From Macrotrachela quadricornifera (Eukaryota > Rotifera > Eurotatoria > Philodinida > Philodinidae): 64,000 bases of DNA. Numbering within the stretch: the first letter of the stretch is position 1; every line of letters starts with the position of its first letter. The translations under genes were made by a program, and so were the position numbers. The stretch is taken from NCBI GenBank assembly GCA_022393335.1, contig JAJEKB010000412.1:108739-172738 (forward strand). Reading direction: 5' to 3'. Positions 24,701-38,885 of this stretch are shown here, piece after piece. Under the pieces are notes generated by a model. The model saw only the letters and a list, made by a program, of their open reading frames with translations, was not told where the DNA came from and made no database searches.

Positions 24701-27518
24701 AAATAATTAAATCAGTTCGTCATATCGCTCATTCGAACGTGTGTCTATATCATCAAAACTGTGTACGATTGATTGTTAAAAAGCTTCTTACTTAGCTGTA
24801 ATTATCAGCTAGAACACTAAACCTGTTCTAGTTTCTGCATATAAATACGTAGGTACATTAAGAAAAAAATGACTCCTTCGAACTCGCAACGATTACAACA
24901 AATAATGGTAGTTGATTTTGCAATACATATGCCATTGCTTGAGCTTGTACTTCATGGCCAATAAATGGAAGGTAAGTGTGGATGGATCTTATCATAAGAC
25001 TTCACCACAACGTTATATTTGAGAAAATTCAGATATCTTTGCTTTATAAATATTTGTCCTTCATCGAATTACTCCACTATTCTATGAATGAGAACAGATT
25101 GGAAAATATAACCAAGTCGATTCTCGTAAATCAATGATTCTTTAATTTTATAGAACAAATCAATATTATAAATGATTTTAATTGATTCTTCCAACCAATC
25201 TTTATTGGATAAAGAATGAATAATCGACATTTTTCATGATGATTACTTGAATGATACATGCACTTTTTTTTTAGAGTTGTTAGTTAATCATAATCTAAAT
25301 AGGTAAAATATTTGTTGACAATTAGCTTTTATATTTAAATACAGTCATTTGACTTCATTGTATCAATTCAGCAATATGATTGATAAATGAAAGCTATACA
25401 ACTAACAAAAGATAATTTTTTTATTTGAATAGCATCAATGTGTCTCCTATGAGGATCTCTACTAATTATCTATGACTCTCATCCACTATTATATATGGAC
25501 TGAAAACTAATTATTAAACATCTTTGACTATCTACGACTAGAGAAGATCTCATCTCAATAACTTCCTATCGAAACTTAACTATTCATAGTACGAAGATGT
25601 AAGTATAGTTATAAACTCATATGCTTAATTACTGGGAATATATTTTACTAAGAGTAACAATTATAATAATTAAAGGGCAGTAATCTAGGCAGACAAAAAT
25701 TTGAAAAAATGTGTTTAAACACTCAGTATGGAGCCGCGATTGTGACTCATTCACTTTCAAAAGAAAAACGCAAAAACTGCTATTTTTGTTTCTTTTTTTT
25801 GTGTTCAATTTTCACTTTTCGAGCGTGAAAATGGTGAAAAACATCAGTTTTTAGTGTTAAAACATGTATTTGTTCTGGGATTTAAAAACAATTGCGTTTT
25901 TATGCTCATTTTTCGGGTTTTTCACTATTTTCACGCTCTAAAAGTGAAAATTAAACGCAAAAAACGTCATTTCTTGCATTTTTCGTTTGAGCATGAATAG
26001 GTCACAATCGTGGTTCCATACTGGGCGTTTAAACGTGTTTCTTCAAATTTTTGTCTGACTAAGAAGGAACATACACTTCTAAACAGGTTAAAGATAATAG
26101 TAAAGATCAGTGGCTAGACGATACGACGAGTGTCCAACATACAATTGAGGAAAAGGTGTATAGAAAAGAAAGAAAAAGAGAATGAGAACGAGAACGAGTA
26201 TGAGAGAAGGAGGAATCCAAAATAGATAAGTATGTGAAAGAGGACGAAAGAGACCAATGGGCAAAGAACACCGATCGAAATGTTATTGGCAAAATAGTGC
26301 CATCTATTGACGATAAGACTTCTGATATTAATTTTTTTTAATTTAATCATACTTTTAAAAATCTGCCCTAAAACTCATCAATAAGATTGTTCCAATTACT
26401 GTCGTTGACATTGATAGTGTTTACGTATATCTGTTCGTTTCTCAATTGATATCAACAACATACTTGAAAATGAACAAATATATTTGAATAATCTGAAATC
26501 GTAACAATACTCTAATTCTTATCATTTAATGAAAAAAACAGAAGCAATTGTAATAATTTATAGTGCTCACCTCATAGGTGATCTATTTTAAGTTTATCAT
26601 CATTCTCTCTCATACTAAATATTATTAACACTGCGGTATCTTGCCGCTATTTATTGCATCCTGAATCATCTTGAATACGTTGTAATCTCATCATTCTTCA
26701 GTGCGATGAGCCATCTACATCGTATTCGAAGATAAATTTATATTCCTTCAAACTTTTCGAGTGTTAAGTGTAGCATTATGCGGTAGTAACTTGTATACGA
26801 CTCTTTACATATAGTAAAGCATGAACTAGGTGTGCGATACGAGAAGCAATAGCAAAATGTCGAATTCTTTTTGATGAAAATGAATATATTATTAAAGAAC
26901 GATAGATGGGTATTATATATAAAGACTACATATTTTCTGTTTAGATGAGTCGATTTTGATCACAATGAACTTTAATACTACAACAAACAACACTTTTGAA
27001 TACCGTGATTAGTTGAATTATTGACTTTGACAGTAGCCACTAAATAATGTGCAAAATAGTTTGATAAAATAATGGAATCTTCACATTAATAAATAAAAGT
27101 ATCATCAGATATAAAAGCAGCAGAAGGAACTATGATGAAGCCTAGGTATTTCACAGATATCTTCTGATTCAATATATGATCAAAAAACTAATTTTAAAAA
27201 TAAATTAGAATCTCTTTTTAATTTTATTAAACATTTTATTAGAAACAACAAAAATTAGTTCACGTTCCTATCTCAAATGTCTAAATACCATCTAATCTTT
27301 GAAACTATTTCAATTCTATTCTTGGTGAATTGAAGATAGATTCATTTCTGTCTATTTTCGAATAGCCATGAGCTGTTTTAACCGTTCATACAAAATCATC
27401 AGTTGTCACATCATCAAAAGACAAAAGTATATTCAAGGCACACATGACATTTTTTGTGAGAGAGGTAAAAGAAGAGCAAACAAACGACAAGAAAAGAGAT
27501 TTTTTTTACAAGTATTCT
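21794..27518. other. Long intergenic region carrying one MITE
   Basis: 5.7 kb between the 3' ends of the convergent kinase gene and the gene at 27519-32135. Apart from the inverted-repeat element at 25688-26059 I see no coding exons, RNA genes or tandem repeats. Composition is uniformly AT-rich. Confidence 0.5.
25688..26059. mobile_element. MITE-like foldback element with TA target duplication
   Basis: 372-base element whose two halves are imperfect reverse complements. The outer ends read GGCAGACAAAAATTTG at the left and, as reverse complement, GTCAGACAAAAATTTG at the right. The pairing continues through TTTAAAC, CAGTATGGA and CGATTGTGA and then through GCGTGAAAAT...GTGAAAAAC almost to the middle. 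TA stands directly outside both ends (25686-25687 and 26060-26061), the duplication made by Tc1/mariner-type transposases. No coding capacity; it would have needed a transposase in trans. Confidence 0.82.
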
Positions 27519-30500
27519 TCAAGGACTGTCTTTTCCCTGTGTAGTACCATTTGTTGCTGGTTTTTTCTTTGTGAACCGTCGTTTCTTTTCCCATTCAATT
27601 GTTTCTAATTGAAGTTTAGTAAGTTGTGCTAATTTACTTAGAACATCTTGAGGACAACTAGTAAATGGATCAGGATATTCAAAAAGATCTAAAAATAAAG
27701 TAAAAACCAATAGTTTAATTCACCTGTCCGTTCTTTCGTACAATTATATATGTAATGATTCTATTAAATTTTTCTTTCTTTTTATTTTCACTGTACGAAT
27801 ACCAATCTGAAGTGGAATAGATTTACTTTCTACTCAAGAAGTTCTATAAATAGTCATATAGTTTTTCTCACATTCTACTTTGAAATATAATTAAAATTCC
27901 ATATGTATTTTTGACTATCACAAGAATGATCTAAATATTTCTATACCTTTGGAATTAGTTAATTTATCTTGTTGAATACGTGATCTTATGTTTTGATTAG
28001 CATTTCGTTGTGATTGTTGAGATGACATATATGCAGACGGCATTGTTGTTGTCGCTGTTGTTGTTGTTGTAGTTAATGGTTGCCGTGCTGGCCGCATTGA
28101 TGAAGATATATTTGATTTAAGTCTTTCTGTGGTAATTATTAAACTATTCGTAGTTGTTTCAGCTAATGCTCTTTGTCGAATAGTATTTCCACCGGCTACT
28201 GTATTTCTATATGCAAATAAGGATGGATTCGATGATGGCTGATTAGTTGTACTCATCGCCATATTATGAGTTGAATTTGAATGAATGCCTAAATCAGTAT
28301 TGACTGTGGTAGTTAAAGAAGAGTCATGATGCGCAGTACGACGTTCTAAAACAATAAACATGTGTGGATATACACAAAATAACACTTCATTATAAGAAAA
28401 AAAGTAAGAAAATGAGTTCTTTTTTTGTTGCTGTTTGCCTCAATTCTCACCGTTCTGTGCGTGTTTTATTTCAACATTTGATGTTGTCAATTCTCTTCTT
28501 TTTCTCACTCATTCGTATTCTGTTGCCTCGCGTCAAGCCTTTCTCTTTTTTTTCCTTATTAGTACTCAACACATTTCTGCTTCATTTTCTTTCACGGTGA
28601 CATATTCAATAGTATAATCAAGATATAACGATGAAAGCTCGTAAAAAAAAATCTTGAATGTACTATTCGATCAGTTAGTTATTTGAATTACAATATTAAT
28701 CTTTAAAAAGAAAATGAGAAAAATCTATTTTTACTTACTCGGTGCTTCTACTTTTAATATCGGACTTAATCTAAATGGAGCTGTAGATGATTGTTTATTA
28801 GGTGGAGTGGTAACTGTTGCTGATGTTGCCATTGATAATGTAGAATGTTTACTTGATAACTGTGAAATACCACTAGTATTTTCTGTTCCATCTATTTGTT
28901 TTTGAATAATAATAGTTTTTTTTTTATTGATATTATTCTTACTTTCTTTTGATAATTTAAGAATAATAACACTATCATTAACATAACTTAATCGTTGTGT
29001 ATGTTTGCCACTAGTTGAATTAACAAGTGTTTTAAATGATGAAACATAACGTTTTGTTGGTGATGAAATTCTTTTTGGTACATCTAAATGAATAAATGAA
29101 TGATATTGTATTATATTAAAAAGAAACTAAATGAAATCGTTCGTTTGTAATTTTTTCTTTATATACCTTGCCGAGAAACGCTTATTGTTGATTGAGCTAT
29201 ATTTGATGATGATGAAACAAGAAATGAATCGACAACTGAATTATCAAAGACTTGATTTCTTGGTAATGATTGTCGTTCTTGTTTCTTTATTGGAGAAGAA
29301 CATTGACGTGATATTGATCGATGATGAGAATCAGAAGTTGATGAAAGACTAATGAAATATATAAAAATGTAGATCATACAAAAGAATAAAATAAAATAAA
29401 TAACTGTTTAGTCGATTCTTCCTTTGTTAATTTTGAAAGAAGTGCTTTCCATGTATTAAAAGAAATAGGAACTTGTTCGGCCCATTCAAAATATCCGCTA
29501 CTACTTGTGCAAGTCATTTGTCCCTGATTTGTTCTATATTTGATGTTTTCTTTCTTAATACAACTGAATACAATGATAGGAAAATTGTATGTGTCTATAC
29601 ATATTCTTTTGCACTTATTGATGTTTGTTTATCTAAACGATCAATTTTGTACAAAAAAAATAAGCTGCTTCACTTTATTTTTCGTTAAAATGGTCGTTGT
29701 TAAGCATTTTAAGCAAGTGGTAACTGCATCACATATTATAAAAAAGAAATATTTCTAACAATAGTATGAAAGAGAAAAAAAAAAAGACTATGTATGTGGT
29801 TAACCAACTTCGTACAAAATAATTTTCAGATCAAATGATTATTAAATCAATTCTTATATTCTATTTGATTTTCTCGATAAGATATTTTTGTAATTACGGA
29901 TAAAAAGAATATATTTGTATATAAATAATATCATTAGTTTTTCAATACAATAAAAGTTTTCAAATAAAAAAAGATTTAACTAATCATTTGATGTATATCT
30001 GTCCAGATATTCTCCTTTTGACAAATAGAATTACAAATAATTGGATGTATTAAAAGTAGTTTTTCTTTTAGAGAAAATTAATTATTGTATTCTTCTACAG
30101 ATCCTGTGAGTTCTATATACCTTATACTTTGTCTTGAATTGTGTTTGATTTGAAGAGGAGTAAACATTTTTAAAGAAAATAAATGATTGTTTGAAATAAA
30201 TTTTTGTGAAGTTCAATTAAAATTAATTGATTCAGTGTACCAAATAATTTATTTTTCTTCAGGGCAATATTCGCTTAACATCAATCTTTCTTTGTTTGTA
30301 CACGTATTCTACGCTTTATTATCAAAAGTAACATCTTTGTTACAAAATTCTTATTGGCTATATACAAATTTTGATGAAATTCATAATTGAAATTGTATTA
30401 ACTCTTTAGAACAGACCTTCTTCTTATATCCAACCGTTTTAAGATTAGTACATCTATTTGTAAGTTAAAATTTGAACAAATTCTCGTGAGATCCATACAG

Positions 30501-32135
30501 AAAAGCTTAATTCTAACAAATAAATGGTCAAGTCTACGAATACTCTTGATTAACTTTTAAAATTTTAGTTTTCTTGTGATGAATGTAGGTGATACTTTTG
30601 ATCTGAAAAGAAATTTTCATATCTTATCGTTTCAGTAAACTAATCTTTTAAAAATCGTTTCCAATAGATATTATTAAATGAAAATAATTAAAATAATTTT
30701 TAGCTCATTTATAATATTTGAAGATTAACCACAGATTATTGTTGACGTCTAAAATCTGTTCAATTTGTATTTAAACATGATGTAAAAGGATTCTATCATT
30801 CTTTCAATTTATCGACAGATTTTTTTTAAATAATGACTTTGCAACATATGATTTTCTCAAAGATGAATAACGATAATAATCGTTACTTGAAGAATTTTAT
30901 TAAGTTCCTAGTTATTAATTCATAACATGATAAAAGAAAATAATTTCATAAATAATAAAAATAAAAAATCATTATTTTAGTAAAAACTACCGGATGATAT
31001 TAAACAACAAGTCTAAGAACGAGAAAAAAAAGTCATGTAAATTATTTTTAACGTTCAAAAGAATAAATGAAAACTAATTGTAATTATATTTGATTATTTA
31101 ATAGAAATTTCAATCAATTTGTTTCTTTTATACAAGTTCTTACTAGCAGAAAAAATTACTGTTTTGCTAAATTTTTGTCAAAATAATAAGATTAGTAAAT
31201 AATGGATTAAAATAGTTCCGATAGTTTAAATAATAATCTTTAACCGAAATAATTCAAGAATTTTTAGTAAATATCTAGATATATATTAAGTTTCCATAAA
31301 TGGTATTCTGAATATCTCAAAAAATCAAAAATTTCACTCAAATTACGATAAGGAATCATACCAAGATTTCGGAGGACTTAATATCGATTTTCAGAGTTCA
31401 CCATGTAAAGTTCTAAAAATCGCATTTCTTTCTATTTTAGTAAAAAAAACTATTGAAGAAATATTCGTTTCTTTCGCTTTGAAGTGAATAACAATCTAAA
31501 ATGCAAATCATAAGTATAACATCTAGAAAAATAGTTCTGCTTTTCGACTACGTTATAATATAGGATAGTATCCAAGGATATTTTCATTAACCTGATATCT
31601 TTTTTGCACAACTATTTCTAGCTGTAGCTCTAAATAGAAAATCAACCAGATTTAAAGTTCTCCTCCTTCGACATTGAGGCTCCTGTACATTCCAATTAAC
31701 TGCATACTAGTACCAAAGATTGATGTATATTACTACAGTGGAATCAGTATGCTATTGCATAGACACTATAAGGACAAATAGTCGTTACTGACTTGTCTAA
31801 GATTACTTAATTTTCAATAGTATTGAGGCCAGAAAGCAATATTTTGATGGTGTGTGTTAGACAACTCCATCATTCAACCGCAGCGACTTTTATAACATTT
31901 AAATGATATTGATTTGAAAAGTTGATTAATTGTATTATTTTCTTTAAGTAATACTATTCTACATCAATACGAACATCATATATATAATATACCTTATCGA
32001 ATGGCAATATCTTTAATAACAATTTAGAGTAAATTATCAATTTGAGCTATTACGTTCTTTTTTTCGTTTTAAAAAAAATGTTTTTACTTACATAGATGAT
32101 GAACTAAAGAAAACATCCGTAGCCACAGCTGACAT
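27519..32135 (-). CDS. Unrecognised six-exon Ser/Thr-rich protein
   Basis: Exons in minus order 32135-32092, 29533-29405, 29348-29167, 29083-28739, 28345-27947, 27688-27519 keep phase through five junctions and give 422 aa. It starts MSAVATDVFFSSSS and has a short ordered-looking part with GYFEWAEQVPISFNTWKALL. A long S/T/Q/N-rich, basic and presumably disordered middle follows, including a Thr run encoded by ACA/ACT repeats. The C-terminus is helical: DPFTSCPQDVLSKLAQLTKLQ and a basic KKRRFTKKK tail. Intron 1 is 2.6 kb, far longer than the rest. The first exon is chosen because it has an ATG, a strong AT|GTAAGT donor and matching phase; a start at the internal ATG in exon 2 is the alternative. 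I do not recognise the family. Confidence 0.68.
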
Positions 32136-35100
32136 TATTATTATTAATGATTGTTAATAAATTGTCATAATGTTCTTTATTTGATGTATCAATGTCTTTT
32201 ACTCATATATATGCATTTTTAATCAAATAACAGGATACCTTCTGTCTGCCAAACTACAACGTCAATTGGAAGACAAGTGAGATACTCTTGATTTAACAAT
32301 CGAAAAAAAAAAAAAGAAATGAATAAAAAAAAATGTCGCTGGATAGAGAAGTATGTTATAAGAAAGCAATAAGGGAGTGGAGAGCATTATTGTCGTTGTT
32401 ATTGACATGCGCTCATATTTTTTTTCATGTACAAGGTTTCTCTCAAAATCGATTTTTTAAGATAATCAGAAATCACCTTTGAATAATTGACCAAAAAAAT
32501 TTTTTCTCTCTTTTTATCATTTCAATGTCAAAAATCTTATTTAAAAAACAAATTTCTTAATTGATATTAAAATATTGACATTCGTATAATTATCAAATTA
32601 TGTTTAATGAAAAACAAAACAAAAGAAAATATATATTTCATTCAATTTTTGAAAGGTAAATAATATTGTTTCATATAATCATAATTACATATTCATGTAA
32701 GTCAAAATATATTATATTTTTTAACGACACACGGCAAGTACAAAAAAAAATATTTTTATTTTGATTTCGTCAAACAAACGATAAAATTAATAGAATGAGA
32801 ATCCTTGAGGGTGGTCGTTTTTTTCGTCTCGAATGTCCTTATATCCAGTATTATTGTCAATTATTGAAAAATAAAATTTAATCGTTATTATTTATAATGC
32901 ATGTACTCCATGTAAATGTTTTTATAATAATTATTATTTATAAATCTGTATGTATGAAACTACTTTTCTTTTCTCTATAATTTCAAAAGGACATTTTATA
33001 ATATATTCAAATGTCTGACATATTTTTTAAAAAAAAGTGCAAGATTCCACTTGAATAATTTAGTATTCATTACACTTAAAAGGTACGAAATTCTTTTCCT
33101 CTGAAAAGAATATTTGCATTATTATTGTAATATATTCCGATAATGTCGTAAACAGACATTTATTAGATCATATAAAATATTTTTATGTATCAAATATTTG
33201 AAATTGTTAATCTAAATCATTATTGTTATTGTTTCATGAAAAAAGTTTGTCTTTGAAATATATGTACTATGTAATTGTTTAAGTTGGTTGATTTGATGAA
33301 TCTAGTTAAATAATATTAATTCTTATGTAGCCTGTACTCATTATCCGGCCACTGAAAGTGAAAAAAGTTAAGACAAAAAATAGATTAAAAGATCTAATAC
33401 ATTTGTTTTCTAACTGTTTATGGATTTTAAATTATGGTTGTCATTGGCAAAACTGATTTATTTTTTGTTGTCCTAGTTGATATTTAGTGGAAATCGAATC
33501 AAATCAGATTTCGCTAGTTCAATGTGATTCATTTTTGATTTTTGATGTAGTAAGGCTACGCATAACAATTCGAAAAGCTGCCAAATTATATGCAATTAGG
33601 AAAATAAAAATATAGATTGTCTACTGAAATTACTGATACAAATGTTTGCTATAATTAATGAACAACAAGATCAAATAGAAGCTTAGCATAGATATGAGTT
33701 ATTCTGTAAAATTCAACAGTTAATGCATCTTACTGATTTAAAATAGCAGAAATCTAATGAAAAATATTCAAATAGAAATCACGATTATTTTCTTTTTTTA
33801 AATCAGTTACATTGAGATTAGCAAAAATAACTCGATTCAAAATAATTTTAATACAATAGTAAAGATTTTAACTGATTATCTAATTAAAAACTTCTTTAAT
33901 TGAATACAATTAAATAATTTGAAGTCTACACTATTATTAGTAGTTCATGTAGATTTAAAGTATTAGATTAAATAAATAAGATAACGATAGTTTGAAATTC
34001 ATTAACTGTATAAAGCATTGTAAAATCATCTAACTGCACGTGTTAATCCATTCACTACATGTCCAACTTCAAACAACTATTTACAGCATGATACTAAACA
34101 TAGATATGACTTTAGTAGACGCACAAATATATGTATATATGGCCAGCTACTATCACATCAATTGTATATAAAAGATTGTATTACATTCAAGAATTTAACG
34201 TGACATGTTTAAGGACAAGCATTTATATCGTAAAGAAAAGTTTTTAAATATAACTGCAGTTAACACCAATTCCAATCAAAAACTTTTTTTTCGTAGGTAA
34301 CAAATAGTTATATCGTATTCGGTGTATATATGGCCGCAACAAATCGTAGACTGACATCAATTAATTAATGTTTCGTTCAAGTTTAATATGTTTATATTAG
34401 TCTTATAACTTATTTTCTACACACTTTTTATGAAAAATATATCTTGTTTTTTGTTTCTAATCAAATAATGACAAAAACCTTCGGTGGGAAGTGTTATGGA
34501 GGTAAAATACAATTATTAAACAAAAGAAACAGGAATTTTTATTAGTATTATATTACATATTGATAAAAAAAAAAAGCTTATATAATAAATTATTGTTCAC
34601 TGTTACAACTTTTCATTGCATCTATCATATCGAATGTCAGGAATGTTCTTCACTATGATGCAATCGTATGGCATCGTCCATAATTACAATGGAATATGTT
34701 TTGGAAAATAGAACAGTATTCAGTGACCATTTAAAGGCAATTATTTACGTTAATGAGCAATGAATGTAAATGACAAAAAATCACGTACATTCTATCGATT
34801 ATGGCTCGAGAAACTACCATTAGTTTCACACAAAATCAGATCTTAGCAAGAGATCCTTGAAAGATAGCAAAAAGTTAAATTTAATTCGAAAATACTATCT
34901 TTAAAAAACTGGAAACCATGTATTCAGATTTTAGACATTTGAAAATGTTGAACCAGAATTTATCTCTTTCCTACTTGATACATTCGAAAAATATCATTAA
35001 TTCTTTAGTTTTTTTATGATGCCTTCAGCTAATACGCTTCATTAAGAGACATGACAATGATAAACTCAATCAATTGATAATTTAGATGTCTTCTAACCTT

Positions 35101-38100
35101 GTATATTTATCAAGGAACATGGAAAACAAATTAGTATCCATGATGCCATTACAATAGAGTATATATCGAATTCTTTCGAAGCTATCGAGAAACTTCTAGG
35201 AATACTGAATAGAAGTTTATAAGATAACTGTTCAAAATATCCTAAAATAATGGAAGAAATTTTCAACTTATGATTGAACAAAACTATTTTTGACTTATTT
35301 GTTATCACGACTATAGTTTGTGGATATTAAAGAAAATAGTTCCCATTCGATAAGCTTTCAATATTATTTTCTAAAATATTTGTTTAACTGTAGAAAAATT
35401 TCTATTCATATGAAAACTAAATTTTCACTAGATGATGTTCTTTCCATAATTTATCAGAGTTCAGTTTAGATGAAAACATGGTCTGTTGTCTACAAAAAAT
35501 AAACAATCAAATTTTCAAAATACTTTATTTTTCCCTGATTGCATTATGCTTCTTTAACAGTCTGCATATCTTCTGGTGCATCTCAATTGTAAGTGAATCA
35601 TGCAGTTATGCATATGTCTGCTTCAACCTGCATCACCCTACGATAGATAATTAAATGATGAAGAGAACAGAAAAGTTATTTAATGTAATACTGCCACCGC
35701 ACACAATTCAAATCCAAGGTGTATCTAACGCAAAAAGAGACGTGTGAAACTTCAGAAGTTCATACTTCACTTGCATTTCTGCTACCTCGAACACAGAATA
35801 ACATGCCGGATAAAGAGGATCATTTTTCTAATTTTCGAACAAATATATCCTTCGAAACATTAGAAGAGTCGTCTCCTCTCATGATAGAACTTTCTTCTCA
35901 AATAAATGCAGCAAAAAACATATTAGAAAACATCTTCTTTTGACAATTACTATTTTAATGTTTTCTGCAATGTAACAAGTCTTTCAAACATTTACATACA
36001 CTTGTATGTTAACATCTATAGTCAGTATGAACAATATTTTGCTTTTACTGATTTAGTGATGTCAGCGCGAGTGAGACAATTCATGAGTAAATAATAATAG
36101 GAAAGAAGGATTAGATAATTTTTTAATTAAAAGACACGCTCTGAGAAGATTGCACAACTCCCCTGCACGCAAGCACATAAGAGGCGAACAAATGACGTTT
36201 CCATAAGTTATTTTAGCATTTTTTGTAATTAGAGAGTATGCTCTTAAGAGTTCTTTTGTGTTTTCTTCAATTAGAATGATCATTCTTACAATCGTAAGAT
36301 ATAATTAACATGGCATATGCCTAAATGTACCATGCATGAAGAGATCTTTTTAAAATAGAAATATATTCTGTCAGATGGATTTGTTTATTATGTACAATGT
36401 CGCTCTGTCTATGCACTTTCTTGTAAATTAGAGATTCAAACATCTTTTTGGCACGAAAGACTATATTCCTGACTGAAGAAACGTACCCTCGAGGTGATGA
36501 ATTTGGACCTGTTCCGTGAGATTCACCTTCTAAATTAGACCTAAGCATAAATTTCTTGTCGTAACAAGACCAAAAGTCGTTTTCGATAAAGAAGCAAAGA
36601 AATCTAAAAGCAGATAAGCTAAAAATTAATAATAAACCTCGTGATACAATCTAGTTCGACTGGATTTCATCTATACTAATCAAAGATTGGTATAAGTAGC
36701 ACATTTAATAATATTGATTCAGAAAATTTTAATTTCTCCTGGTGAATTATTTAGTTATAAAAATAATACATGTTTCGAGTGATTTGTATAAGTGTTTGAG
36801 CAGTGTTACCATAAATCGTACTTAGATTAGAGTATATAATTTATTGTAGTGTTTGACAGATATTATTCTTATCAACGATGTTTTCTTTTTTATGTGTTGA
36901 TATATTATGTGTTTCTTTCTCATGATACAAACACAGATAAGTAACAAAAACTTATGTACTAACTGTGTATTGAATATAAGAGGATTGAAACTACTAAAAA
37001 AATACGACTTTTTCCAGATTCTGAAAGTGATCATTTTGGATTTCTTTCGGATTAAAGTCATTCGGAAACAAACTCTATACAATGGTCCAAAGAGACCGAA
37101 AACTATCAAAATTTTTATATCTTGATCAAAACTAATATTTCAATGTAATACTTCTGATCATGTTCGTATAAAAATTTGAGAATTATAATCATTATAAAAG
37201 AAAAAATTTAACCACTAAAGTTCCATCAATAGTGTAGTTATATTAAATTACTTTATAGAGATATTTTTCAGATGCTCTACTTTGTACTACTCATCGACAT
37301 GATTACTAATAAAAGATCTTTCTTTTATAGATCTTAAAATAGATTGTAAAAAGTTAATAAATTGACAGTAAATCTGTTTCATTTTGTGATAATCATGATA
37401 TTAGTCAAAATAAAGATCAGTACCATATATAAATATTATACTACTATAAATGTCACATGCAGAAGAGAGATAAAAGCGTATGAAAATTATTATTTTTTTA
37501 TTTGCTGTTCCATTCTCAACTGTAAAACGAATTCTAAACTAATGATCACTAAAATTTTGAGAAAAACAAATGCAAATCAGGCATCTTCCTGGCTAAGTAA
37601 ATCCAATTTCAATCAATAGATAAAATGTCGAATTAAGAATAATAATAGTTAACAATATTATATCTTTCCACATTTTCATACATTGAAATATTCACTTTCG
37701 ATATACTACGTTTGTCATTACTCACATGAGTCTCTCACTACATTTCTGATTTCTAGCTCATATAATGCATTCCATAGTTATAGTACAACACATAATAAAT
37801 TTTGGAGATAATGTACATTATCTTGATATCATGCAGACAAGGCAATAATATTTTCCGAGAAAACTTTCTAAATTATTTCAAATATTTCCTTCATATCCCG
37901 TCATTATAAAAGAAAAACAATTTTCAATATTGATTAATTTTAAAAAACTATTATTATATTTTAATTATAATTCAAGATAAGAAGCAATGACAATTATCAA
38001 ATTATAGAAAATTATAGTATAAAAATAAGAAACTCATCTTATGATAAATAGATGTCGCTCGTGACCAAAAACTATTTTCAATAAGTAAAAAAGATTTTTA

Positions 38101-38389
38101 ATAGTATACTTCTTTTTTTTCTTTTTAATATGAATAATAACTAAGATTATCATTTTTAGATGCATATTTGAATGGAAGATTTTTGATAAGTAGATCAAAC
38201 CAATCCAAATTTGTTTTCTTTTTTTTTTTGAGAGAAAAAAAATAGATAAATACGGTAAATAATAACTGTAATTATATATATATAAGAACGACGTCAATGT
38301 ACTTTCCAGTGTATTACTATTGATTTAACCGGAAAAAAGCATGTTAGACAAATGTTTTCTCTTAATTTTAATTAATATAGCCAAACAAG
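32136..38389. other. Long intergenic region, no gene seen
   Basis: 6.25 kb between two divergently transcribed genes. Open frames up to 95 codons occur (for example around 35719-35943 on + and 36822-37109 on -) but show no domain, no splice continuation and no codon pattern like the real genes. No transposon ends were recognised. Confidence 0.45.
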
Positions 38390-38885
38390 ATGGGTAATAC
38401 ATTAACATCAATACCAAATACTGTTTCATTACCAATATTTGGTGTCGGTTTAACGACACTTTGTTTAAGTCTATGTTTTTGTTGTTATTTATGGCGGTTA
38501 GTTTTATTTTATTTAAAGAAAAGACAAAAATTATATTAATATATTTAATAATAAAATTTTAGACTTAGACGAGATACATTTCGAGAAAAAGGCTATCGAA
38601 AAGATCAATATATGCGATGTAAAGTAAAAAATTCCGTAAGATTTTTTTTTTTTGTTCTTTTTATTTATAAAAGAAAAATGAAATTCTCTTTCTTTTTTTA
38701 AGAGTTGTGTTATTTGTTTTGATGATTTTTATGAAGATGAAGAAATAGCCGTATGTCCATGTGAACATGCATTTCATAAACGTTGTTTATCACCATGGTT
38801 ACAACAAAATTGTACATGTCCAATGTGTAATATGTGTATTAAACCGGAAATATCTGGTTCATGCCAATTACCTGATATGCTTTAG
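38390..38885 (+). CDS. RNF24: RNF24/RNF122-type membrane RING-H2 E3 ubiquitin ligase
   Basis: Three exons (38390-38496, 38563-38635, 38703-38885), 120 aa. One transmembrane helix lies at about aa 17-36 (FGVGLTTLCLSLCFCCYLW), followed by the basic RLRRDTFREKGY segment and a C3H2C3 RING: CVIC, CPCEHAFHKRC, CTCPMC. The membrane segment, the cysteine-rich end of the helix, the CEHAFHKRCL...WL wording and the length all match vertebrate RNF24/RNF122, small Golgi or ER membrane proteins. The RING would recruit an E2 enzyme. A consensus 3' splice site ends 9 bases before the ATG. The protein ends in a short tail, GSCQLPDML. Confidence 0.9.

Noticed and set aside
24868..24895. tRNA T-arm-like TTCGAACTC word
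   Set aside because: No matching A box, acceptor stem or anticodon arm within tRNA distance on either strand.
35719..35943. 74-codon hydrophilic open frame
   Set aside because: Composition is plausible for protein, but there is no partner exon, no splice signal in phase and no recognised motif.
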